A stretch of 37,712 nucleotides of DNA from Spirochaetes bacterium ADurb.Bin218 (GTDB lineage: Bacteria; Spirochaetota; UBA4802; UBA5550). A model generated the notes under the pieces. That model saw only the letters and a program-made list of their open reading frames with translations. It searched no databases and was not told where the DNA came from. Within the stretch, counting starts at the first letter, position 1; each line of letters begins with the position of its first letter. The position numbers and the translations under genes are program-made. The stretch lies in NCBI GenBank assembly GCA_002069965.1, contig MWCI01000029.1, positions 1 through 37,712 on the forward strand, read 5' to 3'. This document shows, piece after piece, positions 7,829-17,592 of this stretch.

Positions 7829-8488
7829 ATGATTGATGAAATAAAAAAGAAAGAAATAATGGAAAGCCTCAGAGAGCGGATGATTAAAGAGCACCTCATT
7901 GGCCGCGATATAACTGATCGCAATGTGCTTAAGGCAATGAATGAAATTCCAAGGGAGCTTTTTATACCTGAAAAATATCTCATTGATGCCTATGGAGATC
8001 ATCCTCTGCCAATTGGCCATGGCCAGACAATATCTCAGCCATACATAGTAGCCCTAATGACCCAGCTTGCAGAGCTAACGGGAGATGAGAAGGTCCTTGA
8101 GATTGGATGCGGCTCTGGATATCAGGCTGCTATTCTCTCGAAACTGGCTTCTAAAGTTTACACTATTGAAAGAATTGAGGCTCTTGCAAAAAGGGCAAGG
8201 TCCACTTTAGACTCACTTAGAATTTCTAATGTCGAAGTAATTCATGGGGATGGATACAATGGGCATGAGAAAGAAGCACCTTTTGATGCCATAATTCTTA
8301 CAGCTGCCCCAGAGACAATACCTCAAAAGCTCCTGTCACAGCTTAATAATAATGGCAGACTCATAGCTCCAGTTGGGGATTCTATTCAGGAGCTTGTAAA
8401 GATTACTCGAAGCGGAAACCAATTCCATAGAGAAACCATTACTTACGTTCGCTTTGTCCCAATGCTTAAGGGTGCAATTAATAATTGA
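7829..8488 (+). CDS. pcm: Protein-L-isoaspartate O-methyltransferase
   Basis: 219 residues from ATG 7829; TTG 7805 in the same frame would give 227, and neither has a clear ribosome site. The enzyme methylates isoaspartyl residues in aged proteins with S-adenosylmethionine, beginning their repair in the cytoplasm. The family signature GHGQTISQPYIVALMTQLAEL is followed by the SAM-binding motif I VLEIGCGSGYQAAILS and the acidic loop YTIERI; FDAIILTAAPE is motif II. Length and motif order are normal. The next gene starts 59 bases downstream with its own possible promoter. Confidence 0.93.
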   Translation: MIDEIKKKEIMESLRERMIKEHLIGRDITDRNVLKAMNEIPRELFIPEKYLIDAYGDHPLPIGHGQTISQPYIVALMTQLAELTGDEKVLEIGCGSGYQAAILSKLASKVYTIERIEALAKRARSTLDSLRISNVEVIHGDGYNGHEKEAPFDAIILTAAPETIPQKLLSQLNNNGRLIAPVGDSIQELVKITRSGNQFHRETITYVRFVPMLKGAINN

Positions 8489-8496
8489 CAAAGACA

Positions 8497-8524
8497 TTGC
8501 TTTTGATGACTTTTAAAGTATAAA
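8497..8524 (+). promoter_or_regulatory. Candidate promoter for the 611-residue gene
   Basis: TTGCTT (8497-8502) and TATAAA (8519-8524) are separated by 16 bases, and the expected start of transcription is about 17 bases before the TTG start codon. A TTGACA at 8485-8490 overlaps the pcm stop codon but is badly spaced to any -10. Confidence 0.4.
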
Positions 8525-8547
8525 GTTTTAGTCAAAGGGGAGATAAC

Positions 8548-10383
8548 TTGGCTTTTACAAGAAATGAAAAATTTCCTTTTTTAAATGAAAGGTTATCCAG
8601 AGAACCTCATATAGAGGAAATACTTACAGAAATTGATTTTCTTCAAAAAAACTGGATTAAAAACAAAGCAGGTGAACTGGCAACAGCTGCATACTTAAAC
8701 GAATCCAGAAATGTGAAGCTACCTTTGACCCAGAAAAGGCTAATGAATATTGAATTCCTTTTAAATGAGCTTGTAAAACATCATCCAGATGAGGTAAAAC
8801 CAGTTTATTCATTTTTATTCTCTGTTGAACCAGAAAGCAAGAAGCTAAATATTGAAGAAAAAGTTGAATACACACTTTTAATGGACGAAGGTGACTACCA
8901 TGCTCTTCAATATGCCCGAGATTCAATCTCAACAAGAAGTCTTCTCGAATTGCTTAAAACCTTTAGACTATTTAATCTTACAAAGCTAATCAAAAAGGCC
9001 AAAAATCGAAATCATCTCTCTCAGCTAATAAAGCAGCAGATTGGCAAGACAATTTTTACTTTTAAAAACTACTCCCTGGACAAAAGCGGAGTGGAAATAG
9101 TAGAAGATTATTGCTTTCACAAAGATAACTACGAAGCTGTAAAAAATCGGCTGGATGTTGAAAAACTTAAAGATATAATAGATCTGCACTCGCTGGCCAT
9201 TAATAGGAGACTAAAAAATCTTGGTATACTTAATTCATACATCAGCGACTACAGAGACTCAAAAATTGACTATATCCTAAACATTCTCACAGTGGAGCTT
9301 GCAACAAGCCTTGATCGAAAGGATATTCTGGAAGTAAAAAATTTTCAGTCACTCCGTGATTGTATAAATAAAGTTGAGAGGATACTGGACCCTGTTGTAA
9401 TGCTTGATGGTGATATTTCTGAATATATAAAAAATAATTTCTTTATTACCGACAGAGAAATTCTCTCAATGTTCAGGGATCTCACAGGAGAATCTCTTAA
9501 CAGATGGCTATCAGAAAAAATCTCTACTGGTAGAATTGTTACATTCTCTTTACCAGATGGAACTTTGTATCTCTTTGATTCAACTCAATTTATGTCTAAA
9601 TATGAAGAAGTTGTTCATCTAATTCTCCATAATCCTCATTTTAAATTTATGGAAGATAAACAAAAGGAAGAGATGTTCTTTAAGGCGGATCTACTTACTG
9701 ATGTTGGCAAAAAAATAACATCCTCCCCAGAGCTTTCACGGAAAATACTAACTGGCGATAGTGCAATGCACTTTAAAAAATTGATGAGTGAATATGAAGC
9801 CTTTAAATTTGCTCAAGAGGAGCTTGATGAATACTTTGAAACTGCTGAACAAAAGACTTCCTTTTTCTCTTCTATTATTTATGCAGTGGCATCTCTTTTT
9901 AAAAAGAAAGAAAGAGTCAAGAATAAGGGAAAACAGGCGACAGGCAAAAAAATATATAAATCCCGCATGAAAAAAATTTCAAAGGAAAGTCAGGATATTT
10001 ATAAGCTCATTGCAGATAAAAAATCACCTCTCATACCTTTATCTGATTTTATAGAATTAAAACCTGAAAATGAGCCAAAAATTGATACCATTATAAGAGA
10101 TCTAAGGGGAAATGACTTAAAGATTGTTATACCAATCTATAATGCCAGGCAGGTGCTATATCCTATTCGCAGTAAAAAATATCTCATGTCTGATGTTGAA
10201 TATTTACTTGTGGACCCAGAAGTTGCAAAAACGCCTGAATCCATAAGAGAGTTTATCGATAATATAACAGGCTATAAGTTTAAAGAGGATACAATTTCTG
10301 GAAATGCTCTGTTCTCCATAGAAAAATATCTATTTTCTATACACAGGCAGAACAGAGCAAAAAACTTAAAAAATCAAAAGTAG
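8548..10383 (+). CDS. Unrecognised 611-residue cytoplasmic protein
   Basis: It starts with TTG, supported by a strong GGGGAG site 6-7 bases upstream. There is no signal peptide and no clear membrane helix; a short hydrophobic stretch SSIIYAVASLF near residue 440 is followed by a very basic stretch (KKKERVKNKGKQATGKK). The N-terminal ~300 residues are charged and helix-rich. The last ~110 residues (SPLIPLSDFIEL... IVIPIYNARQVLYPIRSKKYLMSDVEYLLVDPE) look like a separate compact domain. I recognise no family, and spirochaete-restricted proteins of this kind are common. It ends two bases before the convergent FmdB-type gene, with no terminator visible. Confidence 0.8.
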   Translation: MAFTRNEKFPFLNERLSREPHIEEILTEIDFLQKNWIKNKAGELATAAYLNESRNVKLPLTQKRLMNIEFLLNELVKHHPDEVKPVYSFLFSVEPESKKLNIEEKVEYTLLMDEGDYHALQYARDSISTRSLLELLKTFRLFNLTKLIKKAKNRNHLSQLIKQQIGKTIFTFKNYSLDKSGVEIVEDYCFHKDNYEAVKNRLDVEKLKDIIDLHSLAINRRLKNLGILNSYISDYRDSKIDYILNILTVELATSLDRKDILEVKNFQSLRDCINKVERILDPVVMLDGDISEYIKNNFFITDREILSMFRDLTGESLNRWLSEKISTGRIVTFSLPDGTLYLFDSTQFMSKYEEVVHLILHNPHFKFMEDKQKEEMFFKADLLTDVGKKITSSPELSRKILTGDSAMHFKKLMSEYEAFKFAQEELDEYFETAEQKTSFFSSIIYAVASLFKKKERVKNKGKQATGKKIYKSRMKKISKESQDIYKLIADKKSPLIPLSDFIELKPENEPKIDTIIRDLRGNDLKIVIPIYNARQVLYPIRSKKYLMSDVEYLLVDPEVAKTPESIREFIDNITGYKFKEDTISGNALFSIEKYLFSIHRQNRAKNLKNQK

Positions 10384-10385
10384 AA

Positions 10386-10640
10386 TTATTCTGAAGCAGC
10401 AGCACAGGAGCAGCATCCTCCCTGACAGGCGGGAGTTGATTCTGTAGAACTTGAGTTATTCTTGTTTTTATAATCTGTTACGTAAAAGCCATTACCTTTA
10501 AAGATAATACCCGCTGCGTTGAAAATCTTCCTTACGGGCTTACCACATTCTGTGCACACTTTAATTGGCTCATCATTCATTGATTGGAATACTTCAAATC
10601 TGTGTTTGCACTCAAGACACTCATACTGATATGTGGGCAT
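10386..10640 (-). CDS. FmdB-family zinc ribbon protein
   Basis: 84 residues. The start MPTYQYECLECKHRFEVFQSM with a second pair CTECGK forms the CxxC...CxxC zinc ribbon of the FmdB / CxxC_CxxC_SSSS family, and GIIFKGNGFYVTDY is the typical middle. These small proteins are proposed regulators, with no firm role. The tail is serine-rich, then CQGGCCSC, giving four extra cysteines that could bind a second metal. It ends two bases from the convergent gene at 8548-10383. Confidence 0.9.
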   Translation of the reverse strand: MPTYQYECLECKHRFEVFQSMNDEPIKVCTECGKPVRKIFNAAGIIFKGNGFYVTDYKNKNNSSSTESTPACQGGCCSCAAASE

Positions 10641-10827
10641 AGTCTCACCTCTATCTCAATAGTTTTTTATAATCAAAAATCAATTTAGCCGCAAAATTTT
10701 AAATTTTCTTTATTGCTTAACAGTTTAAATAGCTCTTTTCCTTTTAGCTACAAAAAGAAAAACTTAACTTTGTGTCAAGGAAAATAAGGAAAATAATTAT
10801 ATAGAAAATTATAAAATATTAAAAAAC

Positions 10828-11850
10828 TTAAAATTCTAAAACATTAAACTCGCTACTATGAGTATACTCATAGCTAATTTTTGTTAAAAAAAATTTTTCT
10901 TTTAGATAGTTTATATTTTCTTTTTTATGACCTATATATTCCTCTTTATGCTCAAAGGGGATCAAAAGCCTCACATCTTTAACTAAAGGAAATCTTTTTC
11001 TCCATTGAGAGAGAATTTTCTCCATACAATTTCTTCTAAAGCGCGACTTTACAAGAAAACCAAAGGCTACATGATAAGGACCTGCTACAATCGGGCACTC
11101 CCCCTCTGCAAAATCCATTGGATGTAAGCCCATTCTTATAACATTAATTTTAGCATCGTAAAAGATCTCATACATCTGTACAACCCACAGAAGAGCCTCC
11201 TCAAGTGAAAGTGGCTTGTATTTCCCTGCTAAATAAAGCCTTTCAAGCTCTGTCTCTCTAAGCACAACTGCGGGATAAATTCGCACATCATCTGCACCAA
11301 GGGACTGTGTAATCTCTGCACTGGAAATAGATTTATCAATTGTGTCACCTGGCAACCCGGGTAAAAGTTGAACTCCAAGCCTCATGCCACTTTTCTTTAT
11401 CAAAGTACAGGCCCGAAGAGAATCTTCCCTGCTATGGCCTCTTCCTGAGTATAAAAGCACTTCCCTATCAAAGGATTGCACTCCTATTTCTACAGTCTCA
11501 ACATAATGGCTTTCAAGAAATGTCAATATATTCTGGTCAATATAATCTGGCCTTGTGGAAATCCTTATGGATTTTATAGAACCAGAAGTAACATAGGGTA
11601 AAGCCCATGAAAGATATTTTCTCTGAAGCTCCTGATCTATGGCTGTAAAAGTTCCCCCAAAAAAAGCCAGCTCTACTCTCTCAATCTCAGGGCCAGCTGT
11701 TGATAGATAGCTTTCCACTGTCTTTTTAAAAAAAGCCTCTGTTGGCTCATTATGAGAACCTGTTACTTTCCATTGATTGCAAAAGACACAGCAATGAGGG
11801 CATCCACTGTGAGGTATAAAAATTGGGATTGTTATGCGCCTCTTTGACAT
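10828..11850 (-). CDS. Elp3-like radical SAM protein without acetyltransferase domain
   Basis: 340 residues. The N-terminus reads ITIPIFIPHSGCPHCCVFCNQ, with the CxxxCxxC radical SAM cluster motif at about residues 17-25, preceded by the HxGCPxxCxFCNQ context typical of Elp3-type radical SAM proteins. AFFGGTFTAI and GVQSFDREVL are SAM-binding and barrel motifs. Eukaryotic Elp3 has a GNAT domain for tRNA wobble-uridine modification. Here the C-terminal ~100 residues do not show one, as in the short bacterial relatives, so the substrate is unknown. It lies 41 bases after panC on the same strand and is probably co-transcribed. Confidence 0.85.
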   Translation of the reverse strand: MSKRRITIPIFIPHSGCPHCCVFCNQWKVTGSHNEPTEAFFKKTVESYLSTAGPEIERVELAFFGGTFTAIDQELQRKYLSWALPYVTSGSIKSIRISTRPDYIDQNILTFLESHYVETVEIGVQSFDREVLLYSGRGHSREDSLRACTLIKKSGMRLGVQLLPGLPGDTIDKSISSAEITQSLGADDVRIYPAVVLRETELERLYLAGKYKPLSLEEALLWVVQMYEIFYDAKINVIRMGLHPMDFAEGECPIVAGPYHVAFGFLVKSRFRRNCMEKILSQWRKRFPLVKDVRLLIPFEHKEEYIGHKKENINYLKEKFFLTKISYEYTHSSEFNVLEF

Positions 11851-11891
11851 TAAATTTTAGAACTCACAAGTTACCTAAAATCAGATCTCTA

Positions 11892-12761
11892 TCAATATAT
11901 AAATTTATAAGAAGAGCCATCCACATGAACTATCATATTGTCAATAAGCCTTGTTGTTCCCCAGAAAGCAGCAACTGCAATTACACTTTTGCTCTGGATA
12001 TAGGAAACTGGCTGCAGGTCTTCATAATTGACAACTGATATATAATCAATCTTTGTTGGATTTCCAGATTTAATGACAGAGGTCATTTCTGCAATTATTT
12101 TCTCTGCTTTATTCTCACCTGACTTGAGAATTTCCTCACATTTCTGCAAACTACTGTATAAGGCAAGAGCATCCTTTCTTTCCTTCTCTGAAAGATGCTT
12201 ATTGCGAGAGCTCATTGCAAGACCATCAGACTCTCGCTTTATTGGCCCAATTATCATTTTTATTGGAAAATTCAAGTCAAAGACCATCTTCTCTAAACTT
12301 ACTGCCTGCTGTATATCCTTCTGGCCAAAAACTGCAACATCTGGCTGAACTATATTAAAAAGCTTTGATACAACTGTAAAAACCCCTTTAAAATGCCCTG
12401 GCCTGTGTGCACCACAAAGGTTGTCTGTTAATAATGCCACATCAACTGTTGTGAGATTGTTCTTATACATCTCAGAATCATCCGGCACAAAAAGCAGATC
12501 CACTCCTCCTGCTTTTGCCTTTTCTATGTCTCTCTGAAGATCCTTTGGGTATGTATTAAAGTCATTTATATCATTAAATTGCAATCTATTGACAAATATG
12601 CTCATCACCTGAAAATCAGAATAGGATTTTGAAATCTCCACAAGGCTTATGTGTCCATCATGTAAAAAACCCATTGTGGGCACAAAGCCTATTTTTTTGC
12701 CAGACCTCTTGGCCTCACTTATAATTCTCCTGACATCATCTATCTTATGAACAATCTCCAT
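11892..12761 (-). CDS. panC: Pantoate--beta-alanine ligase (pantothenate synthetase)
   Basis: 289 residues, normal for PanC, which joins pantoate and beta-alanine with ATP to make pantothenate for coenzyme A. FVPTMGFLHDGHISLV holds the HxGH nucleotidyl-transferase motif near residues 34-37. IFVNRLQFNDINDFNTYP is the substrate loop, GAHRPGHFKGVFTVV the pantoate site, FGQKDIQQ the central motif, and LAMSSRNKHLS the KMSKS-like motif. The other pantothenate genes (panB, panD) are not in the window. The upstream gap (12762-12999) holds no gene I can support. Confidence 0.95.
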   Translation of the reverse strand: MEIVHKIDDVRRIISEAKRSGKKIGFVPTMGFLHDGHISLVEISKSYSDFQVMSIFVNRLQFNDINDFNTYPKDLQRDIEKAKAGGVDLLFVPDDSEMYKNNLTTVDVALLTDNLCGAHRPGHFKGVFTVVSKLFNIVQPDVAVFGQKDIQQAVSLEKMVFDLNFPIKMIIGPIKRESDGLAMSSRNKHLSEKERKDALALYSSLQKCEEILKSGENKAEKIIAEMTSVIKSGNPTKIDYISVVNYEDLQPVSYIQSKSVIAVAAFWGTTRLIDNMIVHVDGSSYKFIY

Positions 12762-12999
12762 AGCATTCCTTCTGTTTTTAGTTAATATGTTGCCATATAA
12801 ACCTCTTCAGCAACCTAAAATTGGAGAATAGAAATATATGCTATGATGTCAAATATTTATTTTTCTACAAAATCCAAAAAAAGTTGTTGTTGCTTTTGCA
12901 TTTACACTCTAAATTAATATATATGGTAATTCACGCTCATATTATTTCTAACATTAATGCAAGTTTACAACAATCTCTAAATAAAAAGAGGAAGTTCCA

Positions 13000-14049
13000 A
13001 TGGTAAAATGCTCTGATAGGGTTATAGTAATCTCAAAAAAAGAAAATTCCATTGCTGCAATAAAAACTTTTATAGAGGCCAATAGCCTTGAAGAAGAAAT
13101 ATTTCAACCAAATATATCTACCATTGACTATATTACCGATTTGATAAAGCAGCATAATAGCCTTGCATGGATAAAGAAATTTATTCTTCAATATCTTCAA
13201 GAAAAAGGTTATCCTTTAATGACTATACTTGATCTGAGAATAAAAACAGATCTTGCCGATGACCATGAGGGGTTAAAATTCCTCAGGAGTTTTATGCTTT
13301 CATTTATTCTCATAATTCAAATAGATTCTCTCAAAGAGGCATTCTGTAATCTTTTCATTATTACAGATGAACCTGACTACAAATTGCTCAAAGACACAAT
13401 CAAAGAACCAAGATTTTTCTTTAGAAACCTCAAGACAAATGATGAAAAAATAAATTCAATCATTGATAAAATAAAAAATGACCAGAGCGTATATAACAAA
13501 AACTTCAATATTTTTATAAGCAACGGTGATGCGAACCATGCTATATTAAGATCTGAACTGCTTACATTTTTAAATATGGTTAAGGCTAAAGAAAAATTGC
13601 GCAACAAAGTATCAGCACCAGTAAACAAAACAATATCTCCAGACAATTCAGTTGCAGATGCTGCTGATATAATATACAAATTCAATGACAGCTTCTATAT
13701 AAATGGAGAGATAACCACCAACTACCCCTATGATCTCAAAAATGAAGAAATATATATAAATGGGAACTTCACAAGCTTTACAAGACTTGAAGTTATAACA
13801 AGGCTTCTTGCTCTTGTGCGAAAGGGACCAAAACCTGGATACAACATCAACAAAAAGAAAGATCTCATTATCAATATAACACAAGGCTCAAAAGTGGATA
13901 TAACAACTCCGGTAACACTGGCACAACTTATCAGCAATGAATTGAGAGAGTTTAAAAGTGTAAAAATATATGTGCCGGTAGCTTTAATGCCAGTAATAGA
14001 AGAATCAAAGGCATATAACATGATTCAAAAAAATATAGTGGTATCATAA
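13000..14049 (+). CDS. Unrecognised 349-residue protein
   Basis: The ATG has AGAGGAAG about 6 bases upstream. The product lacks a signal peptide and clear membrane helices. Residues ~1-180 are helix-rich, and a more beta-rich part follows (IIYKFNDSFYINGEITTNYPYDLKNEEIYINGN). ITRLLALVRKGPKPGYNIN and DIIYKF are the most structured-looking stretches. I cannot place it in a family. It ends exactly where the convergent dnaE ends (14049/14050), with no spacer or terminator. Confidence 0.75.
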   Translation: MVKCSDRVIVISKKENSIAAIKTFIEANSLEEEIFQPNISTIDYITDLIKQHNSLAWIKKFILQYLQEKGYPLMTILDLRIKTDLADDHEGLKFLRSFMLSFILIIQIDSLKEAFCNLFIITDEPDYKLLKDTIKEPRFFFRNLKTNDEKINSIIDKIKNDQSVYNKNFNIFISNGDANHAILRSELLTFLNMVKAKEKLRNKVSAPVNKTISPDNSVADAADIIYKFNDSFYINGEITTNYPYDLKNEEIYINGNFTSFTRLEVITRLLALVRKGPKPGYNINKKKDLIINITQGSKVDITTPVTLAQLISNELREFKSVKIYVPVALMPVIEESKAYNMIQKNIVVS

Positions 14050-17000
14050 TCAATATCTGGCAAAGGAATATCGAATTGAATCGTGGCCTACAATAGAGGA
14101 CATATCTTTTATAAAATCATCAGATGGTGAGACGTTAAATGATGAATGAGCTTTTATTACCTTTTCATCCTTACCCTCTTTGATGTGAAAATATATTGGG
14201 CAGGAACCCTTTGCCTTTTCTATAATCTCTTTCATTTTCTTTATAATATCATCATCAACGCCCAGGGGGTCAAGTTTTATGTGAACAGATACAACAGCAT
14301 CCCTTCTAACATCCTTTAATAATTTAACAGAAGAAGCCAGCATCTTTTTAGCCTTATCGCCTTCAAACTCAATCTTACCAGTTACCATTACAGGCTCATT
14401 ACCTGTGATGAGATGATCAAACTTATCAAGAGTTTTTGAAAAGAAAAAGACCTCAAGTGTCCCACTTAAATCCTCAAGATTAGCAACAGCATAACGATTC
14501 CCATTTTTTTGAGATTTTCGCATAGTAAGATTGCTTATGATTCCAATGATAGAGATTTCTTCTTTGCAATGAGCCTCTGTTATTTCAGAGATAGAATAGG
14601 AAGGAAAGGACTTAAGCTCCTGCTCATATTTCTGTAGAGGATGCCCGGAGAGGTAAAGTCCAAGAACGTCTTTTTCAAAGGAAAGCTTAAGATGCTCTCC
14701 CCAATCAGCAACAGGAGGGAGATCTGAAGAAAGTTTCAAATTCTCCTGCCCTGAAGAGAATAGATCCATCTGCCCGGAAATCTTATCCTCCTGATATCTC
14801 CTTGCAAGTTCAATAATAAGATCAAGGCATTCAAAAAGCTGGCCTCTGTTACTGTGGATTTCATCAAAGGCACCAGATTTTATTAATGATTCAAGGGCTC
14901 CTTTGTTGACTACAGCAAGATCTACATTTTCAAGAAACTCACGCAGAGTTTTAAATCCACCGAGTTTCTCTCTTGCCTCTATGATATTTTCTATTACCTT
15001 TGAACCAATGCCTTTTATTGCCCCAAATCCAAATCTTATAGCATTGCCCTCTATTGTAAAGTCTGACTTGCTTTTATTTATAGATGGCGGTAAAACCTTT
15101 ATTCCATTTTCTTTGCAGTCTGTTATATATTGGATAACGTCTTCCTGCTTGTCAAGCTGAGCAGAAAGCAAAGCTGTCATATACTGAACTCTATAATGAG
15201 CCTTTAAAAAGGCTGTCTGATAAGTAACTAAGGCATAGGCGGCTGAGTGAGATTTATTGAAGCCATACTCTCCAAACTTCTTAATCATGTTATATAACTC
15301 AACGGCTATGGATTCATCTACATTATTCTTTCGAGCGCCCTCTAAAAATTTGGCTTCCAGGGCATCGATAATATCCATCTTTTTTTTGCCCATAGCCTTG
15401 CGCAATTTATCAGCCTCTGGCAAGGTAAATCCTGCAATGATTTGCGAGATGAGCATTACCTGTTCCTGATATACAACAACCCCGAGTGTATCTTTTAAAA
15501 CAGGTTCAAGGGATGGATGAGGATAGCGAACTAAATCTGGATTTTTTTTCCTTTCAATAAAATCATCAACCATGCCAGAGCCAAGTGGGCCTGGACGATA
15601 AAGAGCAACAATTGCTATTATATCTTCAAACTCCGTTGGACCCAGCCTTCTGAGTATATTTTGCATACCAGAACTTTCAAGCTGGAATACACCCCTTGTA
15701 TCTGCTTTTTGCAGCAATTTATAGGTCAATTCGTCATCAAGGGGAATATTGTTAATGTCAATTTCTTCTCCTGTTGTCTCTTTGATAAGCTTCAGACAAC
15801 TATCTATTATGCTTAGGTTTTTTAATCCCAAAAAATCCATCTTTACAAGGCCAGCAAGCTCAAGAGTAGTCTTTTCATATTGCGAAGAAATACTACCATC
15901 TTTATCTTTATACAAAGGCACATAATCAGTAAGAGGGCCTCTGGATATAACAACACCTGCAGCATGCTTTCCAGCAGAACGTGTTAGCCCCTCAAGCCTG
16001 AGAGAGATATCAATGAGTTCCTTACCCTTTTCTGTCTGTGTAAGTTTTTTTAGCTCTGGTGAGCTTTCTATAGATTTTTTAAGAGAACTCTCATCAATAA
16101 ATTTGCTAATTTCATTAGCTTCCTGGAATGGAATATCTAAGGCTCTGGCAACATCCTTGACCACAGCCTTTGCCTTCATTTTATTTATTGTAATTATCTG
16201 ACTTACTTTATCCTCTCCATATTTATTTTTGACGTAGTCAATGACCTCCTCACGCCTATTGGCACAAAAATCAATATCCATATCTGGCATTTCATTTCTG
16301 TCTGGATTTAAAAATCTTTCAAAGAGTAGATTATACTGCATCGGATTGAGAGCTGTTATCCCAAGACAATAGGAGACCATGGAACCAGCAGCAGACCCTC
16401 TGCCAGGACCTACAGGTATATTTCTGCTCCTGGCATAATTTATAAAATCCCATACAATCAAAAAATATCCAGAAAACTTCATGTTAATGATAACAGAAAG
16501 CTCATACTCAATTCGCTTCTTTATCTCTTCTGGAATGTTGTTTTTAAAAATTTTAGCTGCACCTTCATAAACAAGATGCCTTAAATAGGTATCAAGATTA
16601 AATCCATCTGGAACCTCAAAGTTGGGAAGAATTGGATTACCCAGTTCAATCTCAAGATCAATCATCTCTGCTATTTTACATGTATTAAAGAGAGCATCAG
16701 GATAATCAGAAAAATTGAGTCTCATCTCATCAAGAGTCTTGATATAAAACTCATTAGTTGAAAAGCGCATCCGATTTTCATCAGAGAGGGTTTTGCCAGT
16801 TTGAACGCAGAGCAAGACCTCATGGGAAAAGGCATCATCGCGCGAGACATAATGAGCATCATTTGTTGCAATAAGAGGAATATCAAGTTTTGCAGCAATT
16901 TTAACGATCTCTCTGTTGGCCTGTTCCTGTTCCTTTAGTCCATGATACTGCAATTCAAGGTAAAAGTTATCTTTACCAAAAAGCTCCTTATATTTTCCTG

Positions 17001-17481
17001 CAATATCACAAGCCTCCTTCAACTTACCTCTCAGTATATTAACAGGAATCTCACCTGCAATGCAGGCAGAGGAAGCAATGAGCCCCTCTGAGTATTTTTC
17101 CAATACCTCCATGTCTATTCTTGGTTTATAATAAAAACCCTCAGTATAGCCTATGGAAGAAAGCTTCATCAAATTTTTATAGCCAATATTATCCTTTGCA
17201 AGCAATATGAGATGATATGCAATGTCTTCTTTATTATCACGGGCAATTTCTTTGCTAAATCGTGAACCTGGTGCCACATAAAATTCCTGACCTACTATTG
17301 GCTTTATGCCCTTCTTTTTGGCCTTCTGATAAAATTCTATTGCACCGAACATATTTCCATGATCAGTTAAAGCAATAGCAGGCATGCCAAGCTGTGCTGC
17401 TGTATCAACCAGCCTGTCAATTGTAATCGCACCGTCTAAGATTGAATAATCTGAGTGATTATGAAGATGAACAAAATCCAT
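14050..17481 (-). CDS. dnaE: DNA polymerase III subunit alpha
   Basis: 1143 residues from ATG 17481, the catalytic chain of the replicative polymerase. The frame stays open to 17559, but that extension would read through the terminator hairpin at 17541-17573, and the conserved start MDFVHLHNHSDYSILDGA decides. An N-terminal PHP domain (HLHNHSDYS, ALTDHGNMFGA) comes first. The polymerase palm has the catalytic Asp motif PDMDIDF near residue 400 with RGSAAGSMVSYCLGIT before it, then fingers, the beta-clamp region and a C-terminal OB-fold. The KFGEYGFNKSHSAAYALVTYQTAFLK block is diagnostic. There is no proofreading exonuclease insert, so this is DnaE rather than PolC. Confidence 0.96.
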   Translation of the reverse strand: MDFVHLHNHSDYSILDGAITIDRLVDTAAQLGMPAIALTDHGNMFGAIEFYQKAKKKGIKPIVGQEFYVAPGSRFSKEIARDNKEDIAYHLILLAKDNIGYKNLMKLSSIGYTEGFYYKPRIDMEVLEKYSEGLIASSACIAGEIPVNILRGKLKEACDIAGKYKELFGKDNFYLELQYHGLKEQEQANREIVKIAAKLDIPLIATNDAHYVSRDDAFSHEVLLCVQTGKTLSDENRMRFSTNEFYIKTLDEMRLNFSDYPDALFNTCKIAEMIDLEIELGNPILPNFEVPDGFNLDTYLRHLVYEGAAKIFKNNIPEEIKKRIEYELSVIINMKFSGYFLIVWDFINYARSRNIPVGPGRGSAAGSMVSYCLGITALNPMQYNLLFERFLNPDRNEMPDMDIDFCANRREEVIDYVKNKYGEDKVSQIITINKMKAKAVVKDVARALDIPFQEANEISKFIDESSLKKSIESSPELKKLTQTEKGKELIDISLRLEGLTRSAGKHAAGVVISRGPLTDYVPLYKDKDGSISSQYEKTTLELAGLVKMDFLGLKNLSIIDSCLKLIKETTGEEIDINNIPLDDELTYKLLQKADTRGVFQLESSGMQNILRRLGPTEFEDIIAIVALYRPGPLGSGMVDDFIERKKNPDLVRYPHPSLEPVLKDTLGVVVYQEQVMLISQIIAGFTLPEADKLRKAMGKKKMDIIDALEAKFLEGARKNNVDESIAVELYNMIKKFGEYGFNKSHSAAYALVTYQTAFLKAHYRVQYMTALLSAQLDKQEDVIQYITDCKENGIKVLPPSINKSKSDFTIEGNAIRFGFGAIKGIGSKVIENIIEAREKLGGFKTLREFLENVDLAVVNKGALESLIKSGAFDEIHSNRGQLFECLDLIIELARRYQEDKISGQMDLFSSGQENLKLSSDLPPVADWGEHLKLSFEKDVLGLYLSGHPLQKYEQELKSFPSYSISEITEAHCKEEISIIGIISNLTMRKSQKNGNRYAVANLEDLSGTLEVFFFSKTLDKFDHLITGNEPVMVTGKIEFEGDKAKKMLASSVKLLKDVRRDAVVSVHIKLDPLGVDDDIIKKMKEIIEKAKGSCPIYFHIKEGKDEKVIKAHSSFNVSPSDDFIKDMSSIVGHDSIRYSFARY

Positions 17482-17535
17482 GACCTTATAAATACACTTT
17501 TTGATCGAAGAGACATAATTGCAAGAACTATTTTT

Positions 17536-17573
17536 CAAAAAAAACGAGCCCTGCCTCAAACAGGGCTCGTTTT
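17536..17573 (-). terminator. Strong intrinsic terminator after the FecR/PQQ gene
   Basis: AAAACGAGCCCTG (17541-17553) and its exact complement (17561-17573) form a 13-bp stem with a 7-nt loop. On the minus strand the stem runs into eight T's. It ends the cyclase-FecR/PQQ operon (stop at 17593) and separates it from dnaE. Confidence 0.92.
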
Positions 17574-17592
17574 ATATAAAAATTAATCTATG

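Noticed and set aside
17482-17559. Longer dnaE start
   Set aside because: It would translate through a terminator hairpin; the conserved N-terminus starts at 17481.
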